Source: Bacteroidia bacterium (GTDB lineage Bacteria; Bacteroidota; Bacteroidia; Flavobacteriales; Flavobacteriaceae). Taken from it: 64,000 nt of DNA. The notes beneath the pieces are model-generated. The model was given only the letters and a program-made list of their open reading frames with translations, did not search any database and was not told the DNA's origin. The translations under genes and the position numbers were made by a program. Positions 42,242-52,508 of the stretch are shown piece by piece (the stretch's first letter is position 1; each line of letters opens with the position of its first letter). Where the stretch lies: NCBI GenBank assembly GCA_030429455.1, contig JAUIFC010000002.1, forward strand, positions 26,079-90,078. Reading direction: 5' to 3'.

Positions 42242-43147
42242 CTATTTAATTACAAATGCTTCTATGGTTTTGTCTATATCCTCGGTAGATGTCATCTCTT
42301 CGTCAAAAAGGAATTTGAATAAAACTTTGTTATCAACTTTTTTATGAAGGTTTAAATCTGTGTTTCTGCTGTAAATATCATCCCACTTGGCTCTTACACT
42401 AGCCCATTTGTTACTGTGCTCTTTCCACCAATCGATAGCGCCTTGGCATCTGCTGTTTTCCACTTTCTTGTAAGTATTGTAGCCTTTTTCGTCGGCAATA
42501 ATGACATCTTCTTTGTCTTTTTCTCTCACTATTTTTTGGTTGTCTTGGTCATGAACCCAACCAGATTTTGTGATTTCATGGCGATTACCTCTCATGGTAA
42601 GGTTATAATCGCTTCGTTTTGTGTATTCTCTTCTTGGAAGCGGTGCTGTTGTTGTATTTTCCCAATAACTTTTACCGTCGACATGCACCCAAGTGCCTGA
42701 ACCTTCATATCTCGGACTGTCATCTACTTGATACACCTTTTGTGTCCATTGGCCTTGAACGGCTCTCTTTGGGCTTTGTTCAAAAGTCCACTCATTATCG
42801 CCATTATACATATAGAAATTTTGATTTTCGTAGAGCCAGTCTTGTCTCCAATGCTTCACAATGTACGGTGATTCTGCTGGTCCGACTTGAAGCAAATGCT
42901 GTATGGATATTTTATCTTTCTCGTCCACAATCAATTGTGCCCATTCTAAACCATAGCTGACTTTGGTTTTGGAAGGTTTATATAAAGAATCTTCCACGTA
43001 GTTAAACGTCTCGGCAAAGTTGAAGGTCACTTCAAAACAACCACACATGCTTTTGATGGAGGAGATGTCTTTTTTCTTTTTAGATTGAGAATATGCTCCT
43101 AATGATAAAAGAGTTGAAGCCATAAACATTAATGCAAAACGATTCAT
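42242..43147 (-). CDS. DUF6607 family secreted protein
   Basis: A 301-residue exported protein with signal peptide MNRFALMFMASTLLSLGAYS. The mature domain begins near residue 33 (MCGCFEVTFNFAETFNYVED). It continues through Trp-rich strands (IVKHWRQDWLYENQNFYMY, GTWVHVDGKSYWENTTTAPL) and the conserved RREYTKRSDYNLTMRGNRHE-ITKSGWVHDQDN, which fits DUF6607. Its function is unknown. It is the first gene of the four-gene operon that leads to the PepSY reductase, and family members are often near TonB or PepSY genes. The -7 box and a 19-bp perfect palindrome lie directly upstream, so expression is probably controlled by a small-molecule- or metal-sensing repressor. Confidence 0.8.
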   Translation of the reverse strand: MNRFALMFMASTLLSLGAYSQSKKKKDISSIKSMCGCFEVTFNFAETFNYVEDSLYKPSKTKVSYGLEWAQLIVDEKDKISIQHLLQVGPAESPYIVKHWRQDWLYENQNFYMYNGDNEWTFEQSPKRAVQGQWTQKVYQVDDSPRYEGSGTWVHVDGKSYWENTTTAPLPRREYTKRSDYNLTMRGNRHEITKSGWVHDQDNQKIVREKDKEDVIIADEKGYNTYKKVENSRCQGAIDWWKEHSNKWASVRAKWDDIYSRNTDLNLHKKVDNKVLFKFLFDEEMTSTEDIDKTIEAFVIK

Positions 43148-43160
43148 AAGATTACTGTTT

Positions 43161-43179
43161 TTTAATTAGTCTAATTAAA
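43161..43179. promoter_or_regulatory. Operator candidate: perfect palindrome TTTAATTAG-T-CTAATTAAA
   Basis: A perfect 19-bp palindrome, between the -7 box (43189-43196) and the ATG at 43147 of the DUF6607 operon, on the transcribed side. A repressor bound there would block the promoter. Its size and TTAG-x-CTAA core resemble DtxR-type metalloregulator sites. Confidence 0.7.
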
Positions 43180-43188
43180 TTCAGCTGA

Positions 43189-43196
43189 CAAATATA
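43189..43196 (-). promoter_or_regulatory. Bacteroidetes -7 box (TATATTTG) for the DUF6607-PepSY operon
   Basis: An exact TAnnTTTG match on the minus strand, 41 bases before the ATG and 9 bases from the palindrome. Confidence 0.6.
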
Positions 43197-43468
43197 ATTT
43201 TTATTTAGATTGATTAAAAATAAAAAATGAAGTAAAATTTTCTTCCACTAACTAGTTTCTGCCAAGTTAAATCTTGATTTCATTTTAGTGCTATAGAAGA
43301 TGCTGAAATAAAAAGCTTTACTTATTTGGTGTGTTTTCGTTTAACAATAACATTACATACATTTAATTCAAACTTATTGGAATCTTAACATTAACGAAAC
43401 ATTGCATGATTGCTTCTAAACCTCTACTTTTGATTAATTTTACATCATAACCACATTTTGTAGCATAA

Positions 43469-44188
43469 TTGAAAAAGCATCAACTCTGTATTATTGTCCC
43501 TATTTACAATGAAGAAGCCAATTTATTAAGGTTAAAAGAAAAATTATCAGCTTACTTTCATCAAGCCTCTTTGCCCACAAAAGCCTTATTAGTTGACGAT
43601 GGTTCTACGGATACCAGTTTAGAATTGATTCAGAAGATTTGTCAAAACTCACCATATTTTGATTACATAACATTTGAACAAAACTGTGGATTAAGTGCGG
43701 CGATTAAGGCTGGTATAGACCATATAGACACATCGCTTACAGGTTATATCGATGCAGATTTGCAGACCGATCCCAAAGACTTTGAACTTTTGCTGGAACA
43801 CATAGAAGACCATGAACTTGTTTTAGGCAATCGCAATCACGAACGAAAAGACAGTGCTCTAAAAAACATGAGTTCGAAAATAGCCAATATCATAAGACGC
43901 GCATTTACAAATGACGGCGTGGACGATACAGGTTGTCCTTTAAAGATTATTAAAACGGAATACGCAAAGCGAATTCCTATGTTTAATGGTTTGCATCGTT
44001 TTCTTCCAGCTATGATCATGTTACAAAATGGTCGAGTAAAACAGGTAAACATAAGAAATTACCCACGCTTAGCTGGAGAATCTAAATTTGGCTTAACCAA
44101 CAGGCTAATCGGTCCACTGTTAGACTGTTTTGCCTATTTATGGATGAAAAAAAAATACATCAATTATAAGGTAAAAGAGAAATCTTAA
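43469..44188 (+). CDS. Glycosyltransferase family 2 (polyprenyl-phosphate type)
   Basis: A 239-residue cytosolic GT-A glycosyltransferase of the dolichol-phosphate-mannose-synthase-like type. It carries VPIYNEEANL, the nucleotide site VDDGSTDTS, the metal-binding D95-A-D97 in YIDADLQTDP, and the conserved R-x4-RRAFTNDGVDDTGCPLK. There is no C-terminal membrane helix. The start codon must be the TTG at 43469: an in-frame TAA directly precedes it and no ATG comes before the catalytic strand. Its stop and the next start share one base (TAATG), so the genes are coupled. It probably makes a polyprenyl-linked sugar donor for the GT39 enzyme two genes on. Confidence 0.9.
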   Translation: MKKHQLCIIVPIYNEEANLLRLKEKLSAYFHQASLPTKALLVDDGSTDTSLELIQKICQNSPYFDYITFEQNCGLSAAIKAGIDHIDTSLTGYIDADLQTDPKDFELLLEHIEDHELVLGNRNHERKDSALKNMSSKIANIIRRAFTNDGVDDTGCPLKIIKTEYAKRIPMFNGLHRFLPAMIMLQNGRVKQVNIRNYPRLAGESKFGLTNRLIGPLLDCFAYLWMKKKYINYKVKEKS

Positions 44189-44820
44189 TGGATGATAAGT
44201 TCTGGATTTATAGCATTGGTTTTGTAGCTCAACTTTTATTTTCAAGTCGAACATTTTATCAGTGGTTGGCCTCAGAAAAGCAAAAGCAAGTAGTCGCTCC
44301 AAGATTCTTTTGGCAGATGAGTTTAATGGCTTCGGTATTGTTGTTCGTTTACGGTTACCTGAGGCAAGATTTTGCAATTATGCTGGGCCAGTCTTTGACG
44401 TATTTCATTTACATCAGAAATATTCAGTTGGAAGGGCATTGGCATAAATTCCCACGCGTTTCCAGATGGTTTTTATGGGTTTTTCCAGTATTGATAGTTA
44501 TTTATTATTACAATAATAATCGAATGGACATCGATTATTTGTTCGATTTAGACGATATCAAACTAAATTTGTTAATACTTGGAATTGCTGGACAATTATT
44601 ATTCACATTTAGGTTTGTATACCAGTGGATTTATTCCGAAAAGAAGAAATTCTCAAGTTTGCCAAAGGGTTTTTGGCTCATAAGCCTATTGGGCTCTATG
44701 ATGATTTTTCTATATGGTATTCTTCGCCAAGACCCCGTTTTGATTCTTGGACATAGTTTTGGGATGGTTATTTATTTCAGAAATTTAAAGATTTTAAAAG
44801 GTGAGAAACATCGTAAATAA
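44188..44820 (+). CDS. Membrane protein with two LAB_N domains
   Basis: A 210-residue membrane protein built of two related halves of the LAB_N (lipid A biosynthesis N-terminal) domain. The first has FVAQLLFSSRTFYQWLASEK and FVYGYLRQDFAIMLGQSLTYF; the second has AGQLLFTFRFVYQWIYSEK and FLYGILRQDPVLILGHSFGM. This domain is otherwise fused to LpxB-like enzymes in some bacteria; here it is alone and duplicated. No catalytic residue is seen; about six helices suggest a membrane scaffold or flippase-like part. It overlaps the upstream glycosyltransferase by one base and the downstream GT39 gene by 20 bases, so the three are translated together. Confidence 0.85.
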   Translation: MDDKFWIYSIGFVAQLLFSSRTFYQWLASEKQKQVVAPRFFWQMSLMASVLLFVYGYLRQDFAIMLGQSLTYFIYIRNIQLEGHWHKFPRVSRWFLWVFPVLIVIYYYNNNRMDIDYLFDLDDIKLNLLILGIAGQLLFTFRFVYQWIYSEKKKFSSLPKGFWLISLLGSMMIFLYGILRQDPVLILGHSFGMVIYFRNLKILKGEKHRK

Positions 44821-46387
44821 ATATCCGGTTTTACTTCTTGGCCTTATTGGTATAGGCCTTTTTGCATTGAATTTGGGTGAGCTGAAAGTGTCTATAATGG
44901 AAGCTAGGAATTTTATCGTTTCGCGGGAAATGTTGACACAGAATCACTGGATACTCACAACAATGAACGACATAGCCCGGTACGAAAAGCCTCCTTTTCC
45001 AGCTTGGTTTACAGCACCTTTTGCATATGTCTTTGGGTTGAATAATGTTTGGGCTTACCGTCTTCCTACAACTATTTTTTCAATTTTAGGTTTAGTTTAT
45101 TTTTTTAAACTCATTAGAATATGGTTGCCGAAAGAAATGGCATTTTATTCCGCATTGTTTCTTGGAACCTCTTTTTACTTTATTGCTATACGCTTCGAAG
45201 CACCGTCGGATATGTTTACGCACGTAAATATGATCATTGGATTGTACTTTTTATTAAAACACCATCCGCGTATTCGCCTCAAAAATATGCTGTTAGGTGG
45301 TTTGTTCTTCGGATTGTCCGTGCTTTCAAAAGGGCCTGTTAGCCCATATGCGATGTTTTTACCTTTTATTATTGCCTATTTTGTAAGTTTTAAAATTCCG
45401 TTTAAATCACATTTGATTAAAGTAGTAGGATTTCTGATTGTTGGGATTATTGTTGGTGGCAGTTGGTATTTGTATGTTCGATTGGCGGATCCTCAGACTC
45501 TCTTAGAGGTCGCAAACAAAGAAACAGGAAATTGGACCAGTTACAACACGCGACCGTTTTATTACTATTGGAGTTTTTTTATACAATCTGGCATTTGGAC
45601 AATACCAGCTTTGATAAGTTTGGCTTATCCTTATTTTATAAAACGGATAAAGCATAGCCGTTTATATAAATTTTCTTTTGTTTGGACGATGTTGGCCTTG
45701 TTACTATTGTCTGTTATTCCTGAAAAAAAACCAAGATACCTTTTGCCTGTTCTTTTTCCTTTAGCATTAAATACATATTTGGTCGTCAACTATTTGATAA
45801 ACGAAAGACATCTGAAGATTTCAAAAATCTTTCACTACTTACATTACTCCATAATTATGTTGATATGTGTTGGTGTTATTGTCGCGCCATTTATTCTAAA
45901 CATCTTATGGACAGATATTTGGTTTGTGCATTTGCTTATGAGTCTCATGAGTCTAACAATTGCTTTTTATACATTCAAGTTTTTACAACAACAACGCTTT
46001 AAAGCCTTATTGTGGGTGAATGTTTATGTGATTCTAATGGTAACGGTTTTAGGGCAAAGCGTGATAGATGTTTTAAAATCCAATGAAGACTATCGTTCTT
46101 TAACAGAAGTCCAAATTGAAAAAATACCAGAAAACAGGTATCACTATGGACTACTTACTCCAGAAATTATTTGGGCTTACGGCAATATAACATCCGAAAT
46201 ACAGCCTCAAAAAACAATTGAAAGGCCATGCCAAATTTTAGTAACCCAAGATCATATTGAAGCTTTTAAGTCAGATTATCCAAACTTAACTTCTCAAGTT
46301 GTTCCTGATGTTTACGACGAAAATTTTTTTAGAACAGGAAAGCGTAAACGAGGACGTTTTATAGTGTATGTGTATGATATTAAGTAG
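44801..46387 (+). CDS. Glycosyltransferase family 39 (ArnT-like)
   Basis: A 528-residue integral-membrane glycosyltransferase that uses polyprenyl-phosphate sugar. The start is GTG at 44801, with 20 bases of overlap with the previous gene. The N-terminal helix is followed by the acidic periplasmic loop (IMEARNFIVSREMLTQNHWI) and RYEKPPFPAWFTAPFAYVFG, the ArnT/PMT-type active-site region. About twelve helices are visible, and the last 110 residues are a soluble periplasmic domain. With the GT2 it fits the last step of a lipid A or O-antigen modification. No terminator is seen before the convergent DUF481 gene 71 bases on. Confidence 0.88.
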   Translation: MRNIVNKYPVLLLGLIGIGLFALNLGELKVSIMEARNFIVSREMLTQNHWILTTMNDIARYEKPPFPAWFTAPFAYVFGLNNVWAYRLPTTIFSILGLVYFFKLIRIWLPKEMAFYSALFLGTSFYFIAIRFEAPSDMFTHVNMIIGLYFLLKHHPRIRLKNMLLGGLFFGLSVLSKGPVSPYAMFLPFIIAYFVSFKIPFKSHLIKVVGFLIVGIIVGGSWYLYVRLADPQTLLEVANKETGNWTSYNTRPFYYYWSFFIQSGIWTIPALISLAYPYFIKRIKHSRLYKFSFVWTMLALLLLSVIPEKKPRYLLPVLFPLALNTYLVVNYLINERHLKISKIFHYLHYSIIMLICVGVIVAPFILNILWTDIWFVHLLMSLMSLTIAFYTFKFLQQQRFKALLWVNVYVILMVTVLGQSVIDVLKSNEDYRSLTEVQIEKIPENRYHYGLLTPEIIWAYGNITSEIQPQKTIERPCQILVTQDHIEAFKSDYPNLTSQVVPDVYDENFFRTGKRKRGRFIVYVYDIK

Positions 46388-46458
46388 ATAAAAAAGTTAT
46401 TTTCAAAATAAAATATTCTTTAATGCACTATCGAGAATAGCGATGACCGTTTTGAGAA

Positions 46459-47235
46459 TTAGTAGCTTTTTATGGTAAAACCAAAGGTCAGGAATTGATC
46501 CTGCTCTTTTTGATCTGCTACGACAACACTTTCCGATGTATGGAGATAATTAATTTTAAAATTAATGTACTTTATCAAAGGGAATTCTAAACTTAAGTCT
46601 GTGGACCATCTGTAATTATCACTCTCTTCAAGCGATGGCTGAAAATAACTTTGGTGCCCAAAAATAACTTTACCTTTAAAAAAGTGATGCTTGCCGTTTA
46701 ACCAAAGTGTCGCTCTCATAGTCTCTATGGTCGATAATCCGTTGTATTGACTAACATTAAAAGTATTTTTCTTAAAATCAGTCCGTTCGAACTCTGATGA
46801 TAAGGATGTTTTTAACCAGTTTTTTTCTTTTGTTAAAATTTGATACGTCACTCCAGCTCCAAAAAGATAACGGATATCAATTTCTCTTCTAAAATTTGTA
46901 CTGAAAAAACCTAAAACCTGTGGGTAAAATCTTTTATCTGGATTGAAAGATAAAAAGTTTAAACTCAGGATATCTTCATCAGCTTTTTCTTTGCCAAATT
47001 CTTGATAGATGTAAGAATTTGTAGTTTTAAAAACTAACTTTTTTAAGGGTTTATAGGTCAGTTCACTTTTAGCTCTAAAGATCAATGTTTCCACATTTCC
47101 TCCTTGGTATAATCCAGATAACGAAAGATTTGCCTTTAGTTTAAGCGTATCACTTTCATTAATTTGTGCTTGGATAAATAAAGGTAAAAATAATAGAGTC
47201 CAAAGAATGTTTTTTAGCGTATGTTGTAAGTTCAT
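46459..47235 (-). CDS. DUF481 family outer-membrane barrel (YdiY-like)
   Basis: A 258-residue exported protein with an N-terminal signal (about 8-23, KNILWTLLFLPLFIQAQ). The DUF481 pattern is visible: LKANLSLSGLYQGGNVETL near 35-53, strands such as YKPLKKLVFKTTNSYIYQEF, and the G-x-G-x-x-Y turn GAGVTYQILTKEKNWLKTSL. The last strand ends FLTFGFTIKSY with an aromatic terminal residue, so an outer-membrane barrel is likely. Its role is unknown (E. coli YdiY is acid-induced). It is convergent with the glycosylation cassette, and no exact -7 box was found upstream. Confidence 0.82.
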   Translation of the reverse strand: MNLQHTLKNILWTLLFLPLFIQAQINESDTLKLKANLSLSGLYQGGNVETLIFRAKSELTYKPLKKLVFKTTNSYIYQEFGKEKADEDILSLNFLSFNPDKRFYPQVLGFFSTNFRREIDIRYLFGAGVTYQILTKEKNWLKTSLSSEFERTDFKKNTFNVSQYNGLSTIETMRATLWLNGKHHFFKGKVIFGHQSYFQPSLEESDNYRWSTDLSLEFPLIKYINFKINYLHTSESVVVADQKEQDQFLTFGFTIKSY

Positions 47236-49400
<2,165 letters not shown>

Positions 49401-49417
49401 TAGCTAAAGATTTTCAT

Positions 49418-49693
49418 ATGCACTTAGAAATAGTTACTCCAGAACAAACCCTTTTAAGCCAAGAGGTAAACTCTGTGACATTACCAGGCGTTACGGGAGA
49501 ATTTCAGTTATTAAATAGTCATGCGCCATTAGTTTCTACGCTAGCTCAGGGAAACCTAAAACTAGATAAAGGCATAGAATTAAATGAAAAAGTAAAAGCA
49601 ATGTTTTCTGATAATGGAAATAAAATTTCTCTGGAAATTAAAGGTGGTGTAGTGGAATGTAAAGACAATAAAGTCATTGTTTTGATCGATTAA
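49418..49693 (+). CDS. atpC: ATP synthase F1 subunit epsilon (short form)
   Basis: A 91-residue epsilon subunit: MHLEIVTPEQTLLSQEVNSV, the TLPGVTGEFQLLNSHAPLVS turn, and the end of the beta-sandwich (GGVVECKDNKVIVLID). The C-terminal two-helix arm found in about 135-residue epsilon subunits is absent. In other bacteria that arm inhibits ATP hydrolysis, so the inhibition may work differently here; the short form is common in Bacteroidetes. It ends the atpDC unit, and a strong hairpin follows 26 bases later. Confidence 0.95.
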   Translation: MHLEIVTPEQTLLSQEVNSVTLPGVTGEFQLLNSHAPLVSTLAQGNLKLDKGIELNEKVKAMFSDNGNKISLEIKGGVVECKDNKVIVLID

Positions 49694-49719
49694 TAGACCA
49701 GAATTATAATATTTTATAA

Positions 49720-49749
49720 AATCCGATTTGTGAAGAATCGGATTTTTTT
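49720..49749 (+). terminator. Rho-independent terminator of atpDC
   Basis: AATCCGATT, loop TGTGAAG, AATCGGATT, then TTTTTA. A 9-bp perfect stem that follows the atpC stop codon by 26 bases. Confidence 0.9.
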
Positions 49750-49804
49750 ATTTAAACTTGTAACAACCAAGTTCAAATCTGTACAAACAACTAAATATTT
49801 TTAG

Positions 49805-51277
49805 ATGCTAAAAAAATTTCTTTATCTGCAGTGGAAGCAATTTCGTCGCTCTTCCTACTTTGAAGCAGCATTAGCGATTAAAATTTTAATGGTTTTAGGA
49901 ATCCTTTATTTTGGAGGAATTGCAATTTTGGCTGGTGTAGGAGGCTATTTTATTTTAAGAAAAGCTATTCCAGACGTCGATCCTATTTTAAGCCTTAACA
50001 GATTTATGATTTATTGGTGGCTTTTTGATTTATTAATCAGGTATTTTATACAACAAGTTCCTGTATTGAATATCAAACCGCTTATGATTATTCCAGTTAA
50101 AAGAAATCAGGTTGTCAAATTTCTTTTAGGAAAGACAGCACTTTCTTTCTTTAATATTTTACCACTTCTTTTCTTTGTTCCTTTTTCAATTGTCTTAACT
50201 GTTAAAGGTTACAATCCTCTTTATGTTTTAAGTTGGTTTGTCGGGGTTTTAAGTATTATATTATTCAATAATTTTGCGATTTTTTTAATCAATAAAACAA
50301 AAACCTACTTTTTTATCATTATAGGAGCTGTTTCAGTTTTAATTGCTCTTCAGTATTATGGTATTTTCGATATTACCCAATATGCGGCAATTTTCTTCCA
50401 CAGTTTGTATACTACGCCTATATTTTTGATAATCCCCATAGGTTTAGCGGTTGGCTTGTGCTATGCCAATTACAAGTATTACATGGATAATTTTTATATT
50501 GATGGAGCAGTTTCCAAAAAGACTGAAAAAGTACAATCCCTCGATTTGAACTTTGTGGATAGATTTGGTAAAACGGCACCTTTTCTAAAGAATGATATAA
50601 AAATGATTCTTAGAAATGCCAGGCCAAAACAAGTTTTAATCATGTCGTTTTTCTTTTTGTTTTACGGACTTATTTTTTATACCCAAGAGATTTATAGAGA
50701 AATGCCAGCAGTATTGGCTTTTGCGTCGATGTTTGTTACAGGAGGATTTTTGTTGTCATTCGGTCAGTTGGTGCCTTCATGGGATAGCGAGTACTACAAG
50801 TTGATGATGAGTCAGAATATTCCTTACAGAGAATATCTAAAGTCTAAGCTTATTCTTATGATTTTTGCAGTTTCTGTTTCGACAGTTTTGAGTTTGCCGT
50901 ACCTCTATTTTGGATGGGATATTTATAAGTTGATTTTAGCAGGAGCTTCTTTCAACATAGGGTTGAATTCGTTCATTACATTATACGGCGGAGCTTTGAA
51001 CCGAGTGCCAGTGGAGTTGAATGTAAAGGCTAAGGCTTTTCAAAACACAAATGGTTTTAATGTGACCCAGTTGTTAATCAGTATTCCAAAAATTATTGGT
51101 CCAATGGTCATATTTTACATTCCATACTATTTTATTGATTTCGATGCAGGTATTATTATACTCGCGTTGAGTGGATTATTAGGACTTATTTTTCAAAATC
51201 AATTTTTGAACATTATAGAAAATTTATATCAAAAACAGAAATACCAGACGATTGCAGCTTTTGGTGAAAAAAAATAA
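49805..51277 (+). CDS. DUF5687 family ABC-type permease
   Basis: A 490-residue membrane protein with about twelve helices in two blocks, of the DUF5687 family, which are ABC-2-like permease subunits specific to Bacteroidetes. The start LKKFLYLQWKQFRRSSYFEA, the re-entrant-like SLNRFMIYWWLFDLLIRYF, and the cytosolic segment between helices (TAPFLKNDIKMILRNARPKQ) are typical. The ATP-binding subunit is encoded 6 bases downstream. Direction and substrate are unknown; ABC-2-type systems usually export. It lies just after the atpDC terminator. No exact -7 box is seen; TATTTTTA at 49794-49801 is one mismatch away. Confidence 0.85.
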   Translation: MLKKFLYLQWKQFRRSSYFEAALAIKILMVLGILYFGGIAILAGVGGYFILRKAIPDVDPILSLNRFMIYWWLFDLLIRYFIQQVPVLNIKPLMIIPVKRNQVVKFLLGKTALSFFNILPLLFFVPFSIVLTVKGYNPLYVLSWFVGVLSIILFNNFAIFLINKTKTYFFIIIGAVSVLIALQYYGIFDITQYAAIFFHSLYTTPIFLIIPIGLAVGLCYANYKYYMDNFYIDGAVSKKTEKVQSLDLNFVDRFGKTAPFLKNDIKMILRNARPKQVLIMSFFFLFYGLIFYTQEIYREMPAVLAFASMFVTGGFLLSFGQLVPSWDSEYYKLMMSQNIPYREYLKSKLILMIFAVSVSTVLSLPYLYFGWDIYKLILAGASFNIGLNSFITLYGGALNRVPVELNVKAKAFQNTNGFNVTQLLISIPKIIGPMVIFYIPYYFIDFDAGIIILALSGLLGLIFQNQFLNIIENLYQKQKYQTIAAFGEKK

Positions 51278-51283
51278 CATAAA

Positions 51284-51979
51284 ATGATAAGTATTTCAAA
51301 TATTAGTAAATCTTACAATAGCGTTGAGGTTTTAAATGTCGAAAATATAGAGATTCCTAAAGGTCAAAATTTTGGTCTAGTGGGAAATAACGGTGCTGGA
51401 AAAACAACACTTTTCAGTTTGCTTCTGGACTTAATTAAGCCGACAACAGGCGAAATCACCAGTGGCGAAATTGTGGTAAGCAAAAGTGAAGATTGGAAGC
51501 CTTTTACTTCAGCTTTTATCGATGAAAGTTTTTTAATCGGTTACCTTACACCAGAAGAATATTTTTATTTTATTGGCGAATTGCGAGGTGTAAGCAAACC
51601 TGATGTAGATGAAATGCTTGCTGAGTTTGAAGATTTCTTCCATGGCGAAATTCTTAGCCAAAAGAAGTACTTAAGAGATTTGTCCAAAGGAAATCAAAAG
51701 AAAGTTGGAATAGTAGCAGCCTTAATTGGAACGCCAGAAGTTATTATTTTGGATGAACCTTTTGCCAATTTGGATCCAACAACTCAGATACGATTAAAGA
51801 AAATCATTAGTGATTTAACGCAACAAAAGCAAACAACTGTTTTGATTTCAAGTCACGATTTAATGCACGTTACGGATGTATGTAAGCGAATTGTTGTTTT
51901 AGAAAAAGGAAAAGTTGTAAAGGATATTGCTACAACTCAAGAGACACTCAAAGAACTTGAAGAATACTTTAGTCAATAG
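51284..51979 (+). CDS. ABC transporter ATP-binding protein
   Basis: A 231-residue ABC ATPase. Walker A GNNGAGKTT is at 34-42, the signature LSKGNQKKVGI replaces LSGGQ with a Lys-rich variant, and Walker B with the catalytic Glu reads VIILDEPFANLDPT; the H-loop is ISSHDLMHV. It lies 6 bases after the DUF5687 permease, its obvious partner. The modified signature is common in ABC-2-type exporters of this group. The substrate is unknown. It is the last gene of the unit; the next gene is convergent 37 bases away. Confidence 0.94.
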   Translation: MISISNISKSYNSVEVLNVENIEIPKGQNFGLVGNNGAGKTTLFSLLLDLIKPTTGEITSGEIVVSKSEDWKPFTSAFIDESFLIGYLTPEEYFYFIGELRGVSKPDVDEMLAEFEDFFHGEILSQKKYLRDLSKGNQKKVGIVAALIGTPEVIILDEPFANLDPTTQIRLKKIISDLTQQKQTTVLISSHDLMHVTDVCKRIVVLEKGKVVKDIATTQETLKELEEYFSQ

Positions 51980-52015
51980 TTCAGTGTTCTAAATCAGCCA
52001 ATCAAGGGACTTTTG

Positions 52016-52504
52016 TTATTCTTTTAAACTATTAATAAAAGAGGTGTCAAAGTCTTTTTTTAGAATGGTTACCTCTTTGACCTTATCATTTGGGATGGCG
52101 ATGGAAAGCACATAGTGTTTTACTTTCCATCTATTGTCTTCAAAAACAACGACACCGGAACCGCGGCAAATCCCCATTTGCGTACTGAGGAGTTCGTCAA
52201 ACCAAGCTAAATTTTCGTATTGTTTATCGTAAATATTTCTTTCTAAAGTTGAAAAACTCCAGGCTTTACCTTTGTCAAAATAAGGCTTAGCAAAGCTTAA
52301 GAATTCTTCGCCTTTCCAGTTTTCTGTCGCATCTGTGCCAATAAAGATACAATCTTTTGTCATGAGTTTTGTATAGCTGTCAAAGTCAGCGTCTGCTGCG
52401 GCTTTATGCCATTGCTCAAGGGTTTCGTTAACGGTTATGTTTTTTTGAGCAAAAGTATATTGCAAGGCAAATGCTAAAAAGAAAAATAGTGAGAAGCGTT
52501 TCAT
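52016..52504 (-). CDS. NTF2-like (SnoaL-type) secreted protein
   Basis: A 162-residue exported protein with signal peptide MKRFSLFFFLAFALQYTFAQ and an NTF2-like fold. The helix ETLEQWHKAAADADFDSYTK opens it, followed by the curved-sheet strands DCIFIGTDATENWKGEEFLS, WAWFDELL and the RWKVKHYVLSIAIPND end. The group is usually called SnoaL-like or 'nuclear transport factor 2 family'. No catalytic residues can be assigned, so the function is unknown. It starts 4 bases after trhO and is probably co-transcribed. Confidence 0.82.
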   Translation of the reverse strand: MKRFSLFFFLAFALQYTFAQKNITVNETLEQWHKAAADADFDSYTKLMTKDCIFIGTDATENWKGEEFLSFAKPYFDKGKAWSFSTLERNIYDKQYENLAWFDELLSTQMGICRGSGVVVFEDNRWKVKHYVLSIAIPNDKVKEVTILKKDFDTSFINSLKE

Positions 52505-52508
52505 GAGT

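Larger units (their letters stand above)
43148..43468. other. Regulatory gap upstream of the PepSY operon
   Basis: This 321-base gap separates the divergent DUF6607 operon from the glycosylation cassette. It holds the operator palindrome and -7 box listed separately and, from about 43220 on, no coding potential. I saw no exact -7 box for the glycosyltransferase direction. Confidence 0.5.

Noticed and set aside
43200..43224. A second perfect operator palindrome upstream of the PepSY operon
   Set aside because: Only about half the positions pair, so I list it as weak support and not as a site.
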